Positions 33,936 through 43,105 of a DNA stretch of 64,000 nt are shown here, in pieces. Position numbers and translations under genes: made by a program. The stretch is from Bifidobacterium breve. GTDB taxonomy: Bacteria; Actinomycetota; Acidimicrobiia; Acidimicrobiales; Acidimicrobilacustridaceae. The stretch spans positions 1 to 64,000 of the forward strand of contig CAMCTY010000001.1 in NCBI GenBank assembly GCA_945878725.1. Reading direction: 5' to 3'. Every line of letters starts with the position of its first letter. The stretch's first letter is position 1. The notes under the pieces are model-generated. The model made no database searches. It was given only the letters and a program-made list of their open reading frames with translations, and was not told where the DNA came from.

Positions 33936-34649
33936 TCAGTCGGCCGGAAGTTCAACCGTAAACGTGGCGATGTCTTCGACGAGTTCGCGGCGCATCTTGG
34001 CGACAGCCTCACCGCGGCAGTTGGCGCGGGTCATGGCGAAAGGCTTGGGATGCAGACGCTCGCCAAGTTCGGCCGCCGTGGCGACGGCGGTGGCGACAAC
34101 ATCGTCATCGGGCACAAGACGGTCGAGGTAGCCGGCATTCACTGCCCCGGCACAGTCGTAGACGGTCGCGTGATTCACGGCTTTGGTGAATTCGGCGATG
34201 CTGAGTGAGTTGCGTGCAAGCTCGACAGCGAAGCGCGGAACGGGCATGCCGATCGCGATTTCGTTGAGGCCAATCTTGTAGTTGCCCTCGGCCCCGATCC
34301 GAACATCGGCGGCCATCAGAAGGATTGCGCCCATGGCGAATGCATGACCCGTCGATGCCATCACGACCGGCATCGGGAACTCGTGGATCTCAAGAGCGAG
34401 TTCGGCACCAGCCTTGAGTAGGTCGCGGGCAGCTTCAGTGCTTGAGGTCATCGTCGGAAGATCGAATCCCGCCGAGAAGCGGCCGGGACGACCGGCAATG
34501 ACGACGGCTCGGGCTTCGTTCCGGGCCTTGTCGAGCGAACTGCGAATCGCAGCGGCGATTTCGTGGCTGATCGCATTTGCCTTGCCGTCGTCGATGGTGA
34601 TGACGGCGACGGATCCTTGGAGTTCGTAGTTGACGGCGGTTTCGGTCAT
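33936..34649 (-). CDS. Enoyl-CoA hydratase/isomerase family (crotonase) protein
   Basis: A 237-residue crotonase-fold protein. It has the N-terminal VAVITIDDGKANAIS, the oxyanion loop FSAGFDLPTM and a second, atypical helix motif HAFAMGAILLMAADVRIG. The usual catalytic Glu pair is not evident, so hydratase activity is uncertain; isomerase or thioesterase chemistry is possible. Short for the family but complete. It is followed on the same strand, upstream, by the DUF3097 gene's 3' end 66 bp away. Confidence 0.83.
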   Translation of the reverse strand: MTETAVNYELQGSVAVITIDDGKANAISHEIAAAIRSSLDKARNEARAVVIAGRPGRFSAGFDLPTMTSSTEAARDLLKAGAELALEIHEFPMPVVMASTGHAFAMGAILLMAADVRIGAEGNYKIGLNEIAIGMPVPRFAVELARNSLSIAEFTKAVNHATVYDCAGAVNAGYLDRLVPDDDVVATAVATAAELGERLHPKPFAMTRANCRGEAVAKMRRELVEDIATFTVELPAD

Positions 34650-34715
34650 GTCGAAACGCTAGCCGCCGGAAAAACGGTCACCGGACTCGTCATCGGCACG
34701 GGCGAGCGAAGTGGA

Positions 34716-35546
34716 TCAGGCCGGTTCGGTGACGAAGTCGATGAGTTGCTCGACCGCCCCGACTAATGGAGGTTCGAGATCGGCATAGCTGGACACCGAG
34801 TTGAGGATTTTCTTCCAGAACAGTCGGGGATCGTCGACCCCGAGGGCGGCGCAGACTCCCTCTTTCCAGGATTGACCCCTCGGAACATCCGGCCACGCGG
34901 CGATGCCCACGACCTGCGGCTTCACGGCTGCCCAGATGTCGACGTAGGGGTGACCGGTCACGAGGACATCGGGATGGTCGACACCATCGGCAATTCGTGT
35001 TTCCTTCGAGTTGTCGACCAAGTGATCCAGAAGCACGCCGAGACGGCGGCCGGGACGAGGGCCGTACGAGCGCACGATCTCGAGCAGGTTGTCGGCGCCA
35101 TCGAGCAACTCAACGACGACACCTTCCACCCGAAGATCGTCGCCCCACACTTTCTCGACCAGTTCGGCATCGTGAACGCCTTCGACAAGTAGGCGACTGG
35201 CACGAGCTATCCGCGCAGGCGCACCCGGCACGGCGACTGAACCTGAAGCTGTGCGTTGCGCTGGAGCAGCCGAAGCTTTTGGTCGGGCGAGGCTGACCTG
35301 TTTGCCCTTTACGTCGAATGCGCCATCGCGGAGTTTGACCTGATGATCGCGACCGTTGCGATCGCGAATCGTGACGATCGCGGAATCACAGGCGACGACG
35401 ATGCCCCAAAGTTGCGTTCCGCGAACCTCAACTTCGAGCCCGGGTGTTGCCGCGATGAGTGGTGGCGGACGCTTGACCCGCGGCGCATCACCGTCAAGGT
35501 CAAGGGGCTCCGAGAGGATCCCTTTGCGATAGGGGATTTCGGCCAA
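34716..35546 (-). CDS. DUF3097 family protein
   Basis: A 276-residue protein of the actinobacterial DUF3097 family, function unknown. The N-terminal part (EVRGTQLWGIVVACDSAIVTIRDRNGR) looks like a small beta-barrel. The conserved centre reads LVEGVHDAELVEKVWGDDLR, then GVLLDHLVDNSKE and HPYVDIWAAVKP, resembling a Toprim-like acidic site (E, then DxD-like residues). It starts 3 bp after the ABC ATPase stop, so it belongs to the same transcript. Confidence 0.82.
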   Translation of the reverse strand: MAEIPYRKGILSEPLDLDGDAPRVKRPPPLIAATPGLEVEVRGTQLWGIVVACDSAIVTIRDRNGRDHQVKLRDGAFDVKGKQVSLARPKASAAPAQRTASGSVAVPGAPARIARASRLLVEGVHDAELVEKVWGDDLRVEGVVVELLDGADNLLEIVRSYGPRPGRRLGVLLDHLVDNSKETRIADGVDHPDVLVTGHPYVDIWAAVKPQVVGIAAWPDVPRGQSWKEGVCAALGVDDPRLFWKKILNSVSSYADLEPPLVGAVEQLIDFVTEPA

Positions 35547-35549
35547 GTC

Positions 35550-36296
35550 TCAGAGACCGCCGACGAGTTCGCGGATCTTGGCCTCGGTGGCGGGACCGTC
35601 ATACGCGAGTTCTCCATCGCGCAGACCGATGCATCGGGTGGCATGCGACACGAGATCAAGTTGATGGGTCGAGCACACAACAGTGGCACCCTGCTCGACG
35701 ACATCGCTCAGGACTTCGACGAGCGTTTCCTGTCCGGGTGTGTCGAGACCAACGAAGGGCTCGTCGACAAGCATCACGCGGAACGGGCGAATGAGTCCGA
35801 GGATCAGACCGGTCTTCTGCTTCAGGCCGCGGCTGAATCGCGAGGGGAGATCGTCGATGCGATCGGTGAGGCCAAACATCTCGACAAGATCGTCGGCGTA
35901 TTCCTCCCAGTCCTGGGTGGAATGGAGACGGGCGATGTATTCGATGTGCTCGCCGAGACTGAGATCGTCGTAGAGGACCGGGTTGTCGGGAAGGTACGAG
36001 AGCGCAGCGCGCGCTTCAACGGTTCCGGCGGGAAAGCCTTGGATGAATGCCCAACCGCTCGTCGGCTCAAGCATGCCTGACGCAAGACCGAGGAACGTTG
36101 ACTTACCAGCTCCGTTGGGGCCGACAAGCATGATGAGTTCGCCTTCACCGATCTCGAGATCGAGCTCGGTGACGAGGCCCATGCCATCGCCGTAGTCCTT
36201 GCTCAGATCGAGTGTCTGCAACGAGGCGCCGAGGTTGAGGCGTGGCTCGGTGGCGGGCGTGGGTGGCTGCTTCGGGAGTTTGAATGCTGAGGTCAC
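35550..36296 (-). CDS. ABC transporter ATP-binding protein
   Basis: A 248-residue ABC ATPase for the adjacent permease. It shows Walker A GPNGAGKST, signature FSRGLKQKT (variant of LSGGQ), Walker B VMLVDEPFVGLD and switch His in STHQLDL. GTG 36296 overlaps the permease stop (GTGA); the open frame is longer, but the extension is antisense-type sequence over the permease gene. The class resembles drug or lipid exporters. Cargo unknown. Confidence 0.87.
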   Translation of the reverse strand: MTSAFKLPKQPPTPATEPRLNLGASLQTLDLSKDYGDGMGLVTELDLEIGEGELIMLVGPNGAGKSTFLGLASGMLEPTSGWAFIQGFPAGTVEARAALSYLPDNPVLYDDLSLGEHIEYIARLHSTQDWEEYADDLVEMFGLTDRIDDLPSRFSRGLKQKTGLILGLIRPFRVMLVDEPFVGLDTPGQETLVEVLSDVVEQGATVVCSTHQLDLVSHATRCIGLRDGELAYDGPATEAKIRELVGGL

Positions 36297-37858
36297 AGGT
36301 GCTTCGGCTTCCGTGTGCGGAGATAGAGGATTGCGGCACCGACGGCGAACAATGCGTACACCGTCGAGTTTCCAACTTTGGTTGTGTTGAGGAGTTCGAC
36401 ATCGGAACCGGCGCCCAGTAGCGGCAGCAATGCAACGACCGTGATTGCCGGAGGAATGACCAAGCGGGCGACCATGAGCCAACCCATGACATCGGGACCG
36501 AGTCCGGCGAGTGCGGCGACATCGGGGGCGCCTTGTGCAGTGCTGATCGTGGCCGCTGAGGCCGATGCGAGCGCGGCGGGAACAATGATGATCAGCCCGA
36601 GTTTCCAGACGACCGTGAACGGCACGAACACCAACGACGCCGCCCCGGCGATGAGGCACAGCAGGACCATGATCGTGAAGGCCGCGGCCAAATGGCGAAG
36701 GAGGAATGCTCCGGGTGCTTCGGGATAGCTCTCCCATCGGGTCGGATGGTCAACCTCTTGTGCGGTCGGCTCTGATGCGTCGTAAGCCGCCAAGTACAGG
36801 GCGAGCGCCGCGATGATGATGGCGGGAACAGTGCCGCGCCATACCAGCCCAAGTGAAAGTCCGGCGATTGCGGCAAGCATGACCATACGGATGAGGCGGG
36901 GGAGCGGGAATCGCAGATAGCTCTGCCAATCGCGCTTCCAGACCGGAGGAACAATCGTCTTGCGTTTGGCGCGACCGATACGGATCCAGGGCTTGAGTCG
37001 TGCGTTCTCTTGCGAGAGTTGGCGACGCAACAACACGACGGTGCGGACATCTTGAAGGGTGACAGCGAAGCGGAGTTGTGCGACGAGTCCGGCCCGACGA
37101 AGCGCATGTTCAATCGAGATCTCACCGATGCGGGCGAGTCCGAGCAATGCAATGACCGGAACGATCACCAGTCCCACAAGTCCAACAAGCCGAAACGTGA
37201 TCGGCCAGAACGCCATGTCAGCCATCATCGTGAACGGTGACGTCGTGCGCTTCCCGATCACATCGAGCACCGACCACGCAATAAGAATGAAGGCGGTGAT
37301 GTTGGCCGGCCACCAGCGGATTCGCCGACCGGACGTAAACATTGCGGTTGCCGAAGCCAGAACGCCGGCGAGGGCAAAGGCGCCCGCACAACAGGCGATA
37401 GCAGCAACAGGGTTCACCGGAAGACGGCGAGACGCAACGAGTCCGATGATCGCCCCGGCGACGGCTCCGGCGAATCCGAGGAATCGAAGTTGTTTGATGG
37501 CCGGGCGACGAACGACCTCGGCACGCGACACGGGAGCCATGAGTTCGTGCATGACGACGGGTGCTTCGAGAACGAGCGGACCGCCGCGGCCTCCGGATCG
37601 CAAACCGATACCCACCGCGATGGCGAACCCGAGGCCGAGCCACATCGGGGCCTCGTTGGCGAAGTTCATCGCGTCGGCGTCGCTAAGTCGGTTCTCGGGG
37701 AGTTGGCTAGCCGCGAACAGGATGAAGATCACGGCGGCAAGGCCAACCATGTAGACGCGGTAGAGCGCGTCTATCCAGTGAACTTCGGAAAGTCGGTTAT
37801 GACGCCGGGCCCGGCGCAGTTCCCGCAGCGCCTCTGTGTTTGCGTCGACGTCGATCAC
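36293..37858 (-). CDS. ABC transporter permease (large multi-pass membrane protein)
   Basis: About 521 residues with roughly twelve hydrophobic segments, partner of the ATPase encoded downstream. No family motif beyond general ABC-2-like export permease features was recognised. The frame is open to 37933, but GTG 37858 (VIDVDANTEALR), 11 bp after the ABC-F stop, gives a sensible cytoplasmic N-terminus; no clear Shine-Dalgarno supports either. A central cytoplasmic segment (about 295-345) is Arg/Lys-rich (RIGRAKRKT). Confidence 0.72.
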   Translation of the reverse strand: MIDVDANTEALRELRRARRHNRLSEVHWIDALYRVYMVGLAAVIFILFAASQLPENRLSDADAMNFANEAPMWLGLGFAIAVGIGLRSGGRGGPLVLEAPVVMHELMAPVSRAEVVRRPAIKQLRFLGFAGAVAGAIIGLVASRRLPVNPVAAIACCAGAFALAGVLASATAMFTSGRRIRWWPANITAFILIAWSVLDVIGKRTTSPFTMMADMAFWPITFRLVGLVGLVIVPVIALLGLARIGEISIEHALRRAGLVAQLRFAVTLQDVRTVVLLRRQLSQENARLKPWIRIGRAKRKTIVPPVWKRDWQSYLRFPLPRLIRMVMLAAIAGLSLGLVWRGTVPAIIIAALALYLAAYDASEPTAQEVDHPTRWESYPEAPGAFLLRHLAAAFTIMVLLCLIAGAASLVFVPFTVVWKLGLIIIVPAALASASAATISTAQGAPDVAALAGLGPDVMGWLMVARLVIPPAITVVALLPLLGAGSDVELLNTTKVGNSTVYALFAVGAAILYLRTRKPKHL

Positions 37859-37869
37859 AGTTGATGAAT

Positions 37870-39702
37870 CTACCGGTGTTGGGAGGGGGGCCCGGCGGCG
37901 CTCGCCTCGGCCTCTTCCGCGAGAGCGAGCCACTGTTCTTCGGCCCGATCGAGGGAATCAATGATTTCGGCATGCAGACGACCGAGTTCTGCGAGTTCGG
38001 TGTGGTCGACCTGGCCAGCTTTTTCGGCCATCGTTGCCTCGATCGCAGTCCGCTTCTTGCCGAGACGGATGATGTCCTTGTCGAGGTCCTTCATGAGATG
38101 TCGGAGAGTGCTGGCGCTGCGGGGCTTCGCCACAGGTGTCTTGCCGGCTGCTTTGGTGGGCTTCGTCCCGTCGCCGGGTTTCGGAGAGACTTTCTTTGCT
38201 GGGGTCTGCGAGGGGAGGGTCGTCGCCCGGCCTCGAGCCCGGTTAGCCCTGCGCTCGTCTTCCCACGCCGCGTAGCCGCCGCGGCGACGGCCAGGCTTGC
38301 GGGTGCCATCCATGACCATGACGTCGGCGACGGTTCGTTCGAGGAACGCTCGGTCATGACTCACGACGATGAGGGCGCCCGGCCAGTCGTCGAGGAACTC
38401 TTCGAGAACGCGCAACGTATCGAGATCGAGATCGTTGGTGGGTTCATCGAGGAGAAGAACGTTCGGCTTCGCCGCAAGGATGAGTAGCAGTTGCAATCGG
38501 CGACGCTCGCCGCCAGAGAGCAGCTCGATTGGAGCCCATTGCGCGTCGCCGTCGAACCAGAATGATTCAAGCAGTGCTGCATCCTGCCAATCAGGTTGAC
38601 GATGTCCACCAGTGACGGCATCGCGCACTCGTTGTTTCGGATCGAGGGCGACTCCGACCTGGTCGTAGTAACCGATGCGTGCTGTCGGTCCAGGAACAAC
38701 GGTTCCGGTGGTGGCCTCACGTCGTCCGGCGATCAGGTCGAGCAGCGTCGACTTGCCGGCGCCGTTTGGGCCAACCAAGCCAAGACGCTCGCGCGGATCT
38801 AGGAGGAGCTCGACCCCTTCGAAAAGAGGCGCATGTCCCTCATGAGCGAACGCAACATCATGCAGTTCGATGACTTTGTCGCCAAGACGGGGTGTCCCGA
38901 ACCACAGATCGGGAATGCCCTGACGAGCCGGCGGTTCGGCACGGGTCTCGATGAGAGCAGTGGCGGTTTCGATGCGCGCTTTTGGCTTGCTCGTTCGCGC
39001 CGGCGCACCTCGTCGCAGCCACGCCAGTTCCTTACGCGCAAGAATCTTTCGACTTGATTCGGCGTTGGCAGCCTGCTCCTCGCGGTCAGCTCGACCTTCG
39101 AGATAGGCGTCGTAACCGCCGTCGTGGATGTAACCGGTTCCCCGGTCGAGTTCGAGAACCTTGGTGGTCACTCGGTCGAGAACGTGCCGATCGTGGGTGA
39201 CGAGGATGAGCCCACCGCGGTAGGACGCAAGACGATCCTCGAGCCATGCGATCGCATCGATGTCGAGATGATTGGTCGGCTCATCGAGGACGAGCAGATC
39301 GCTCGCCTGAACCAGCGTGCGAGCGAGGGCGACGCGCTTGGCCTGCCCTCCTGAGAGTCGGCTCGTGTCGGCATCGCACAGAGGTGTCATGCCGAGATGA
39401 TCGAGAACTGCCGCGGCTTCCCATGGTTGTTCTGCGGCGTCCTCGACGGCGGCCAGAACGGTTCCCGGCGGAAGTATCGGCCGCTGGGCCAGTGCTGCAA
39501 CGCGGACGTCACGACCCTGGCGGACTGAACCGGTCTCCGCAGTGGCCTCACCAGTGAGTACGGACAGGAGGGTGGATTTCCCGCAGCCGTTGAGCCCGAC
39601 AATGCCGATTCGGTCGCCGGAAGACACCGTGAACGACAGATCGGTGAAGAGGGGTTTACCCGGTCGGCTCATGCCGACCCGTTCGACGTCGACGAGGATC
39701 AC
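37870..39702 (-). CDS. ABC-F family ATPase (ribosome-associated type)
   Basis: A 610-residue protein with two ABC domains and no membrane segments, typical of ABC-F translation factors that act at the ribosomal E site. Domain 1 has GLNGCGKST and LSGGQAKRV with LVLDEPTNHLDI; domain 2 has GPNGAGKST and LSGGERRRL with LLLDEPTNDLDL. A linker precedes the second domain, and the C-terminus is a charged coiled coil (about 530-600), as in Uup. GTG start 39702. First gene of the minus-strand run to DUF3097. Confidence 0.9.
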   Translation of the reverse strand: MILVDVERVGMSRPGKPLFTDLSFTVSSGDRIGIVGLNGCGKSTLLSVLTGEATAETGSVRQGRDVRVAALAQRPILPPGTVLAAVEDAAEQPWEAAAVLDHLGMTPLCDADTSRLSGGQAKRVALARTLVQASDLLVLDEPTNHLDIDAIAWLEDRLASYRGGLILVTHDRHVLDRVTTKVLELDRGTGYIHDGGYDAYLEGRADREEQAANAESSRKILARKELAWLRRGAPARTSKPKARIETATALIETRAEPPARQGIPDLWFGTPRLGDKVIELHDVAFAHEGHAPLFEGVELLLDPRERLGLVGPNGAGKSTLLDLIAGRREATTGTVVPGPTARIGYYDQVGVALDPKQRVRDAVTGGHRQPDWQDAALLESFWFDGDAQWAPIELLSGGERRRLQLLLILAAKPNVLLLDEPTNDLDLDTLRVLEEFLDDWPGALIVVSHDRAFLERTVADVMVMDGTRKPGRRRGGYAAWEDERRANRARGRATTLPSQTPAKKVSPKPGDGTKPTKAAGKTPVAKPRSASTLRHLMKDLDKDIIRLGKKRTAIEATMAEKAGQVDHTELAELGRLHAEIIDSLDRAEEQWLALAEEAEASAAGPPSQHR

Positions 39703-39841
39703 GACTGCGAGGCTACGGCCTCGCCACCATGCTCACGACGGGCCGGCCGGTTTGCACCTCGGGGGAATGTGGGGCTGCGTCCGTCGAATTGATGGCACTA
39801 GCGTGACGGCAGGTCGTCGGGGGACGATCTCACTTCACGAC

Positions 39842-41104
39842 ATGTCGGAAATCACCTCAACCACCTACGCCCCGGTGCAGTCTCCGGTGGTGGCGCCGGA
39901 CGGTGGTCGGGCGCGCCCACGACGCAACCGCTTCGATGGGATCTCGGAGCGATGGTGGACACCGCTCGCCTTGTTCCTCTCGCTAGGCGTGCTGGTTTGG
40001 TTTGCGGTTTGGTTCGGCAACGTCTATCTCCCACATGATTCGTTTTTTCCCTCCCGGCCCGGAATCGTCGGGGGCACCTGGTTCGAGGGTTGGAATCGTT
40101 GGGACGCAGAGTGGTACCGGACGATCGTCCGCGAGGGCTACGTCTACTTCCCGGGACCCCAATCGTCGGTCGCGTTCTGGCCCTCCTATCCGCTGGCGAT
40201 AAAGGCCTTGAGTTGGGCCTTTCCGAGCATCTACATCACCGGTTCGGTTCTCACAGCCGTGTCGGGTGCAGCCGCGGTGATGATGTTGCGCAAGTGGGCA
40301 GGAATCTTCGTCCCGGCGAAGGTCGCCATGGCCGGCGTTGTCCTGTTCTGCGTCTATCCGTACAGCTTCTATCTGTATGGCGCTGTGTACGCCGATGCGT
40401 TCTTCGTGGCAGCGGCCATTGGTGCTTTTCTTCTTGTCGAACGCGATCGCATGTTTTGGGCGGGACTCGTGGGCATCATCGCTACTGCGGGACGTCCAGC
40501 CGGACTCGTCGTTGCCGCGGCCCTTGTCCTTCGCGTGATCGAACGTCGCAACGACGCGAACGGAGTCGAGGGTTTGGCGGCCAGATTCGATCCGCGTTCG
40601 ATGACACGGTCCGACGTACCGATATTCCTCTCTCTCGCCGGCCTAGGTGGCTGGTGCACATTCCTCTGGGTCAAGTTCGGTAACCCGCTTCTCTTTGTGA
40701 CCATCGAAGGGAGCAAGGGCTGGGACCAAGGCGCCGGGCCACCGACCTGGCTGAAGTTCCAGTTGATACGCGATCTTCAGAATCGACCGTTCACCGGGTC
40801 GACGATCGGACTCGTCTTCCAGGGGCTCCTGGTATTTGGTGCTCTGGCCCTCGTTCCGCACGTGAAGCGCCGATTCGGTTGGTCCTACGCTTTGTATGTG
40901 ACTGGTGTTCTCGCGCTGCCGCTTCTCGGTACCAAGGACTTTCTTGGTGCCGGCCGCTATCTAGTGGCCGCATTCCCCTGCGCGATTGTCATGAGTGAGT
41001 TGCTGTCGGCTCGACCGCGACTCAGGTCAGTTGTCGTGGCGGTCTCGCTCCTTGCGATGCTGGGCTTCGCGATGGCCTTCGGGCGCGGGTCCTATCTCGC
41101 CTGA
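39842..41104 (+). CDS. PIG-V-like membrane mannosyltransferase
   Basis: A 420-residue polytopic membrane protein resembling GPI mannosyltransferase 2 (PIG-V) relatives used by actinobacteria for lipid or cell-wall mannosylation with polyprenyl-phosphate-mannose. The key lumenal motif WNRWDAEWYRTIVREGY is at about residues 83-99, followed by FWPSYPLAIKAL. Around ten hydrophobic helices. ATG 39842 (MSEITS) is chosen; the open frame extends far upstream over the ABC-F start. It is divergent from that gene with 139 bp between. Confidence 0.83.
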   Translation: MSEITSTTYAPVQSPVVAPDGGRARPRRNRFDGISERWWTPLALFLSLGVLVWFAVWFGNVYLPHDSFFPSRPGIVGGTWFEGWNRWDAEWYRTIVREGYVYFPGPQSSVAFWPSYPLAIKALSWAFPSIYITGSVLTAVSGAAAVMMLRKWAGIFVPAKVAMAGVVLFCVYPYSFYLYGAVYADAFFVAAAIGAFLLVERDRMFWAGLVGIIATAGRPAGLVVAAALVLRVIERRNDANGVEGLAARFDPRSMTRSDVPIFLSLAGLGGWCTFLWVKFGNPLLFVTIEGSKGWDQGAGPPTWLKFQLIRDLQNRPFTGSTIGLVFQGLLVFGALALVPHVKRRFGWSYALYVTGVLALPLLGTKDFLGAGRYLVAAFPCAIVMSELLSARPRLRSVVVAVSLLAMLGFAMAFGRGSYLA

Positions 41105-41208
41105 GCGCCCAACCGTGCGCCCGAAATGTCAAACCTCGGTCGGAGGGCGGTAGCGTTGCGTCCACGGTGTTGGGCGACAGAGCCCGACGTTTCCTCCGAG
41201 GAGTTCGA

Positions 41209-41898
41209 ATGTCAGGCAGCGATGTTTCTGGAAGCGGTACCGATTTGGCTGACTCGGCAGTTCTCTCCGAAACGGCGCAAGACACGAATGCCTTTGTGCT
41301 CACGCTGACCCCAGAAGCGCTCGCGAAGGTCCACGAAATCCGAGAAGGCGAAGATGAGCCGGGCACGCTGTGTCTCAGGGTCGAGATCACCGGCACCGCC
41401 GGAACTGAGTACGCCTACGACCTTGCGTTCGCCGAGATCAGCAGCCTCGAAGCCGAAGATGACCTTTCGGTCCAAGACGGTCTCAGCGTTGTGGTCGCCG
41501 CCGAGAGCGTTGATCGCATGCGCGGAGCGACGCTCGACCTGCCTCGCACGAGTGGTCAGGCCGGCCTCGTCATCCGTAATCCAAACCGACCGACACCTCC
41601 GAACCCGTTCGAGGGGCGCGACATCGTGCTCACCGGCGACATCGCCGAGAAGGTCACGCAGCTCCTCGTGGAATCGATCAACCCTGGCCTGGCATCACAC
41701 GGTGGTTTTGCTGAACTCGTTGGCGTGGACGACACCACGGTGTTCATCACCATGGGCGGCGGCTGTCAGGGCTGCGCAATGAGCGCGGCGACACTGCGAG
41801 ACGGGATTCAGACCGCCATCCGTGACGCGATCCCGGAGGTCACCGAGATCATCGATGCGACCGATCACACGGCCGGGGACAATCCCTTCTATACGTGA
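41209..41898 (+). CDS. nfuA: Fe-S biogenesis protein NfuA (degenerate A-type + NifU domain)
   Basis: A 229-residue Fe-S carrier delivering clusters to apo-enzymes. Residues 30-125 are an IscA/HesB-like domain lacking its cluster Cys residues; residues 140-220 are a NifU C-terminal domain with the CxxC cluster site in GGGCQGCAMSAATL. This two-part layout is that of NfuA. ATG 41209 has GAGGAG 5 nt upstream. It precedes the DUF35/thiolase operon but a 184-bp gap separates them. Confidence 0.88.
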   Translation: MSGSDVSGSGTDLADSAVLSETAQDTNAFVLTLTPEALAKVHEIREGEDEPGTLCLRVEITGTAGTEYAYDLAFAEISSLEAEDDLSVQDGLSVVVAAESVDRMRGATLDLPRTSGQAGLVIRNPNRPTPPNPFEGRDIVLTGDIAEKVTQLLVESINPGLASHGGFAELVGVDDTTVFITMGGGCQGCAMSAATLRDGIQTAIRDAIPEVTEIIDATDHTAGDNPFYT

Positions 41899-42082
41899 CC
41901 AGTTCTTCGTGACCGGCGCGGTTCGGCTGGTTGTCGAAGAAATTGCTCAGCAGCGTTAAGTACCTCTAGGGTCGGGTCACCGGCAGGGGGCGTCGGTACG
42001 GGGCAATCCCGGGCCGTGGTCCTCACCGAGAAGCGCAAGCCGGAATTCCAGCGGCGCCGATCATCGATCAGAAAGAGGAACC
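41899..42082 (+). promoter_or_regulatory. GC-rich structured leader upstream of the DUF35/thiolase operon
   Basis: 184 bp without a gene. It contains several GC-rich complementary stretches (for example GGGGCAATCCCGGGCC, 42000-42015) and the 13-mer CGCAAGCCGGAAT (42034-42046), which is identical to part of the cobalamin riboswitch at 11434-11446. The B12 box itself is absent, so no riboswitch class is claimed. It may be an untranslated leader or just the promoter region. AGAGGAACC precedes the ATG at 42083. Confidence 0.3.
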
Positions 42083-43105
42083 ATGCCAGACGTTGTCCAT
42101 GAGTCCGTCTTCAACCTGCAGTTTCCGTTTACGCGGACACTCGGGTCCACGCTGAGCACGTTTTTCTCGGCGTTGGCGCAGGGGCAGATCATCGGTGTGC
42201 GCACCGGTGGTCGCGTGATCGCCCCGCCGCTTGAGTACGACCCCGACACGGGAGCCGATTCCGGCACCGAGTACGTCAAGGTCGGACCCAAGGGCACGGT
42301 GTCAGCATGGACGTGGGTTCCCGAACCCACCCATCTCCACACCATCAAGAACCCGTTCGCCTTCGCGTTCGTCACACTCGACGGCGCTGACACGGCGATG
42401 ATCCACCTTGTTGATGCTGGCTCGGAAAGCGCCATGAAGCCGGGAATGCGGGTCGAAGCGACCTTCAAGCCGGTCGACGAGCGTGTCGGTCGCATCGACG
42501 ACATTCTCGCTTTCGTGCCCGCCGCCGATCCCGCGCCGAGCGCTGGAGCCGGTGATCCATGGGACGCTCCGGCTGAACCCGAGATCACTACCCAGGACTC
42601 CTTCTGCGATCTCGTCTATGTCGACAACACCTCGGCGCCGACGCTCTTGTGGATGGAAAGTCTCCTCAACGGCAAGTTGATCGGCCAGAAGTGCCCGGTT
42701 TGCAATCGCACATTCGTGGGGCCTCGTGGCTTGTGCTGCATCGACGCCGTCGAACTCGACGAAAGCCATCTTGTCGATGTTCCCGATCGTGGGGTCATCA
42801 CCAACTTCACCGTCATCACACCGGTCCAGTATCCGGGTCAGCTCGAGACGGAGCCTTTCGCCCGTTGCTCGATCCTTCTCGATGGAACCGATGCCGTTAT
42901 GGCACAGCAGTCGATCCTCGACATGCCCGCGAGCGAAGTCCGTGTCGGCATGCACGTTGCTGCGGTCTGGGTGCCGGAAGCCGAACGCGATGTTTCCGAA
43001 ATCGGAAACCGCGGTTGGGGCAGCGGTGGGGATTGCATCAGTGGCTGGCGCCACACAGGTCAACCGGATGAGCCGGAAGAGAACTACCTCGAACGGATGA
43101 TGTGA
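42083..43105 (+). CDS. Tandem OB-fold DUF35 protein (acyl-CoA-binding, thiolase partner)
   Basis: A 340-residue protein with two OB-fold DUF35 modules (about 20-150 and 195-320), whereas most family members have one. A zinc-ribbon-like stretch lies before the second fold: KCPVCNRTF then LCCID, so one of the usual four Cys is replaced. DUF35 proteins form complexes with thiolase-fold enzymes and bind the CoA substrate, as in steroid side-chain aldolases (Ltp2-ChsH2). The gene sits directly before two thiolase-fold genes, overlapping the first by 1 nt. Confidence 0.83.
   Translation: MPDVVHESVFNLQFPFTRTLGSTLSTFFSALAQGQIIGVRTGGRVIAPPLEYDPDTGADSGTEYVKVGPKGTVSAWTWVPEPTHLHTIKNPFAFAFVTLDGADTAMIHLVDAGSESAMKPGMRVEATFKPVDERVGRIDDILAFVPAADPAPSAGAGDPWDAPAEPEITTQDSFCDLVYVDNTSAPTLLWMESLLNGKLIGQKCPVCNRTFVGPRGLCCIDAVELDESHLVDVPDRGVITNFTVITPVQYPGQLETEPFARCSILLDGTDAVMAQQSILDMPASEVRVGMHVAAVWVPEAERDVSEIGNRGWGSGGDCISGWRHTGQPDEPEENYLERMM

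Noticed and set aside
41931-41962. Promoter with TTGTCG and TAAGTA
   Set aside because: Spacing between the boxes is about 20 nt and matches are partial; not convincing without transcript data.
41940-42082. A second cobalamin riboswitch
   Set aside because: The shared 13-mer is there, but the B12-box pattern (CCGG-loop-CCGG, GCTGACCCGCAAC) is missing.
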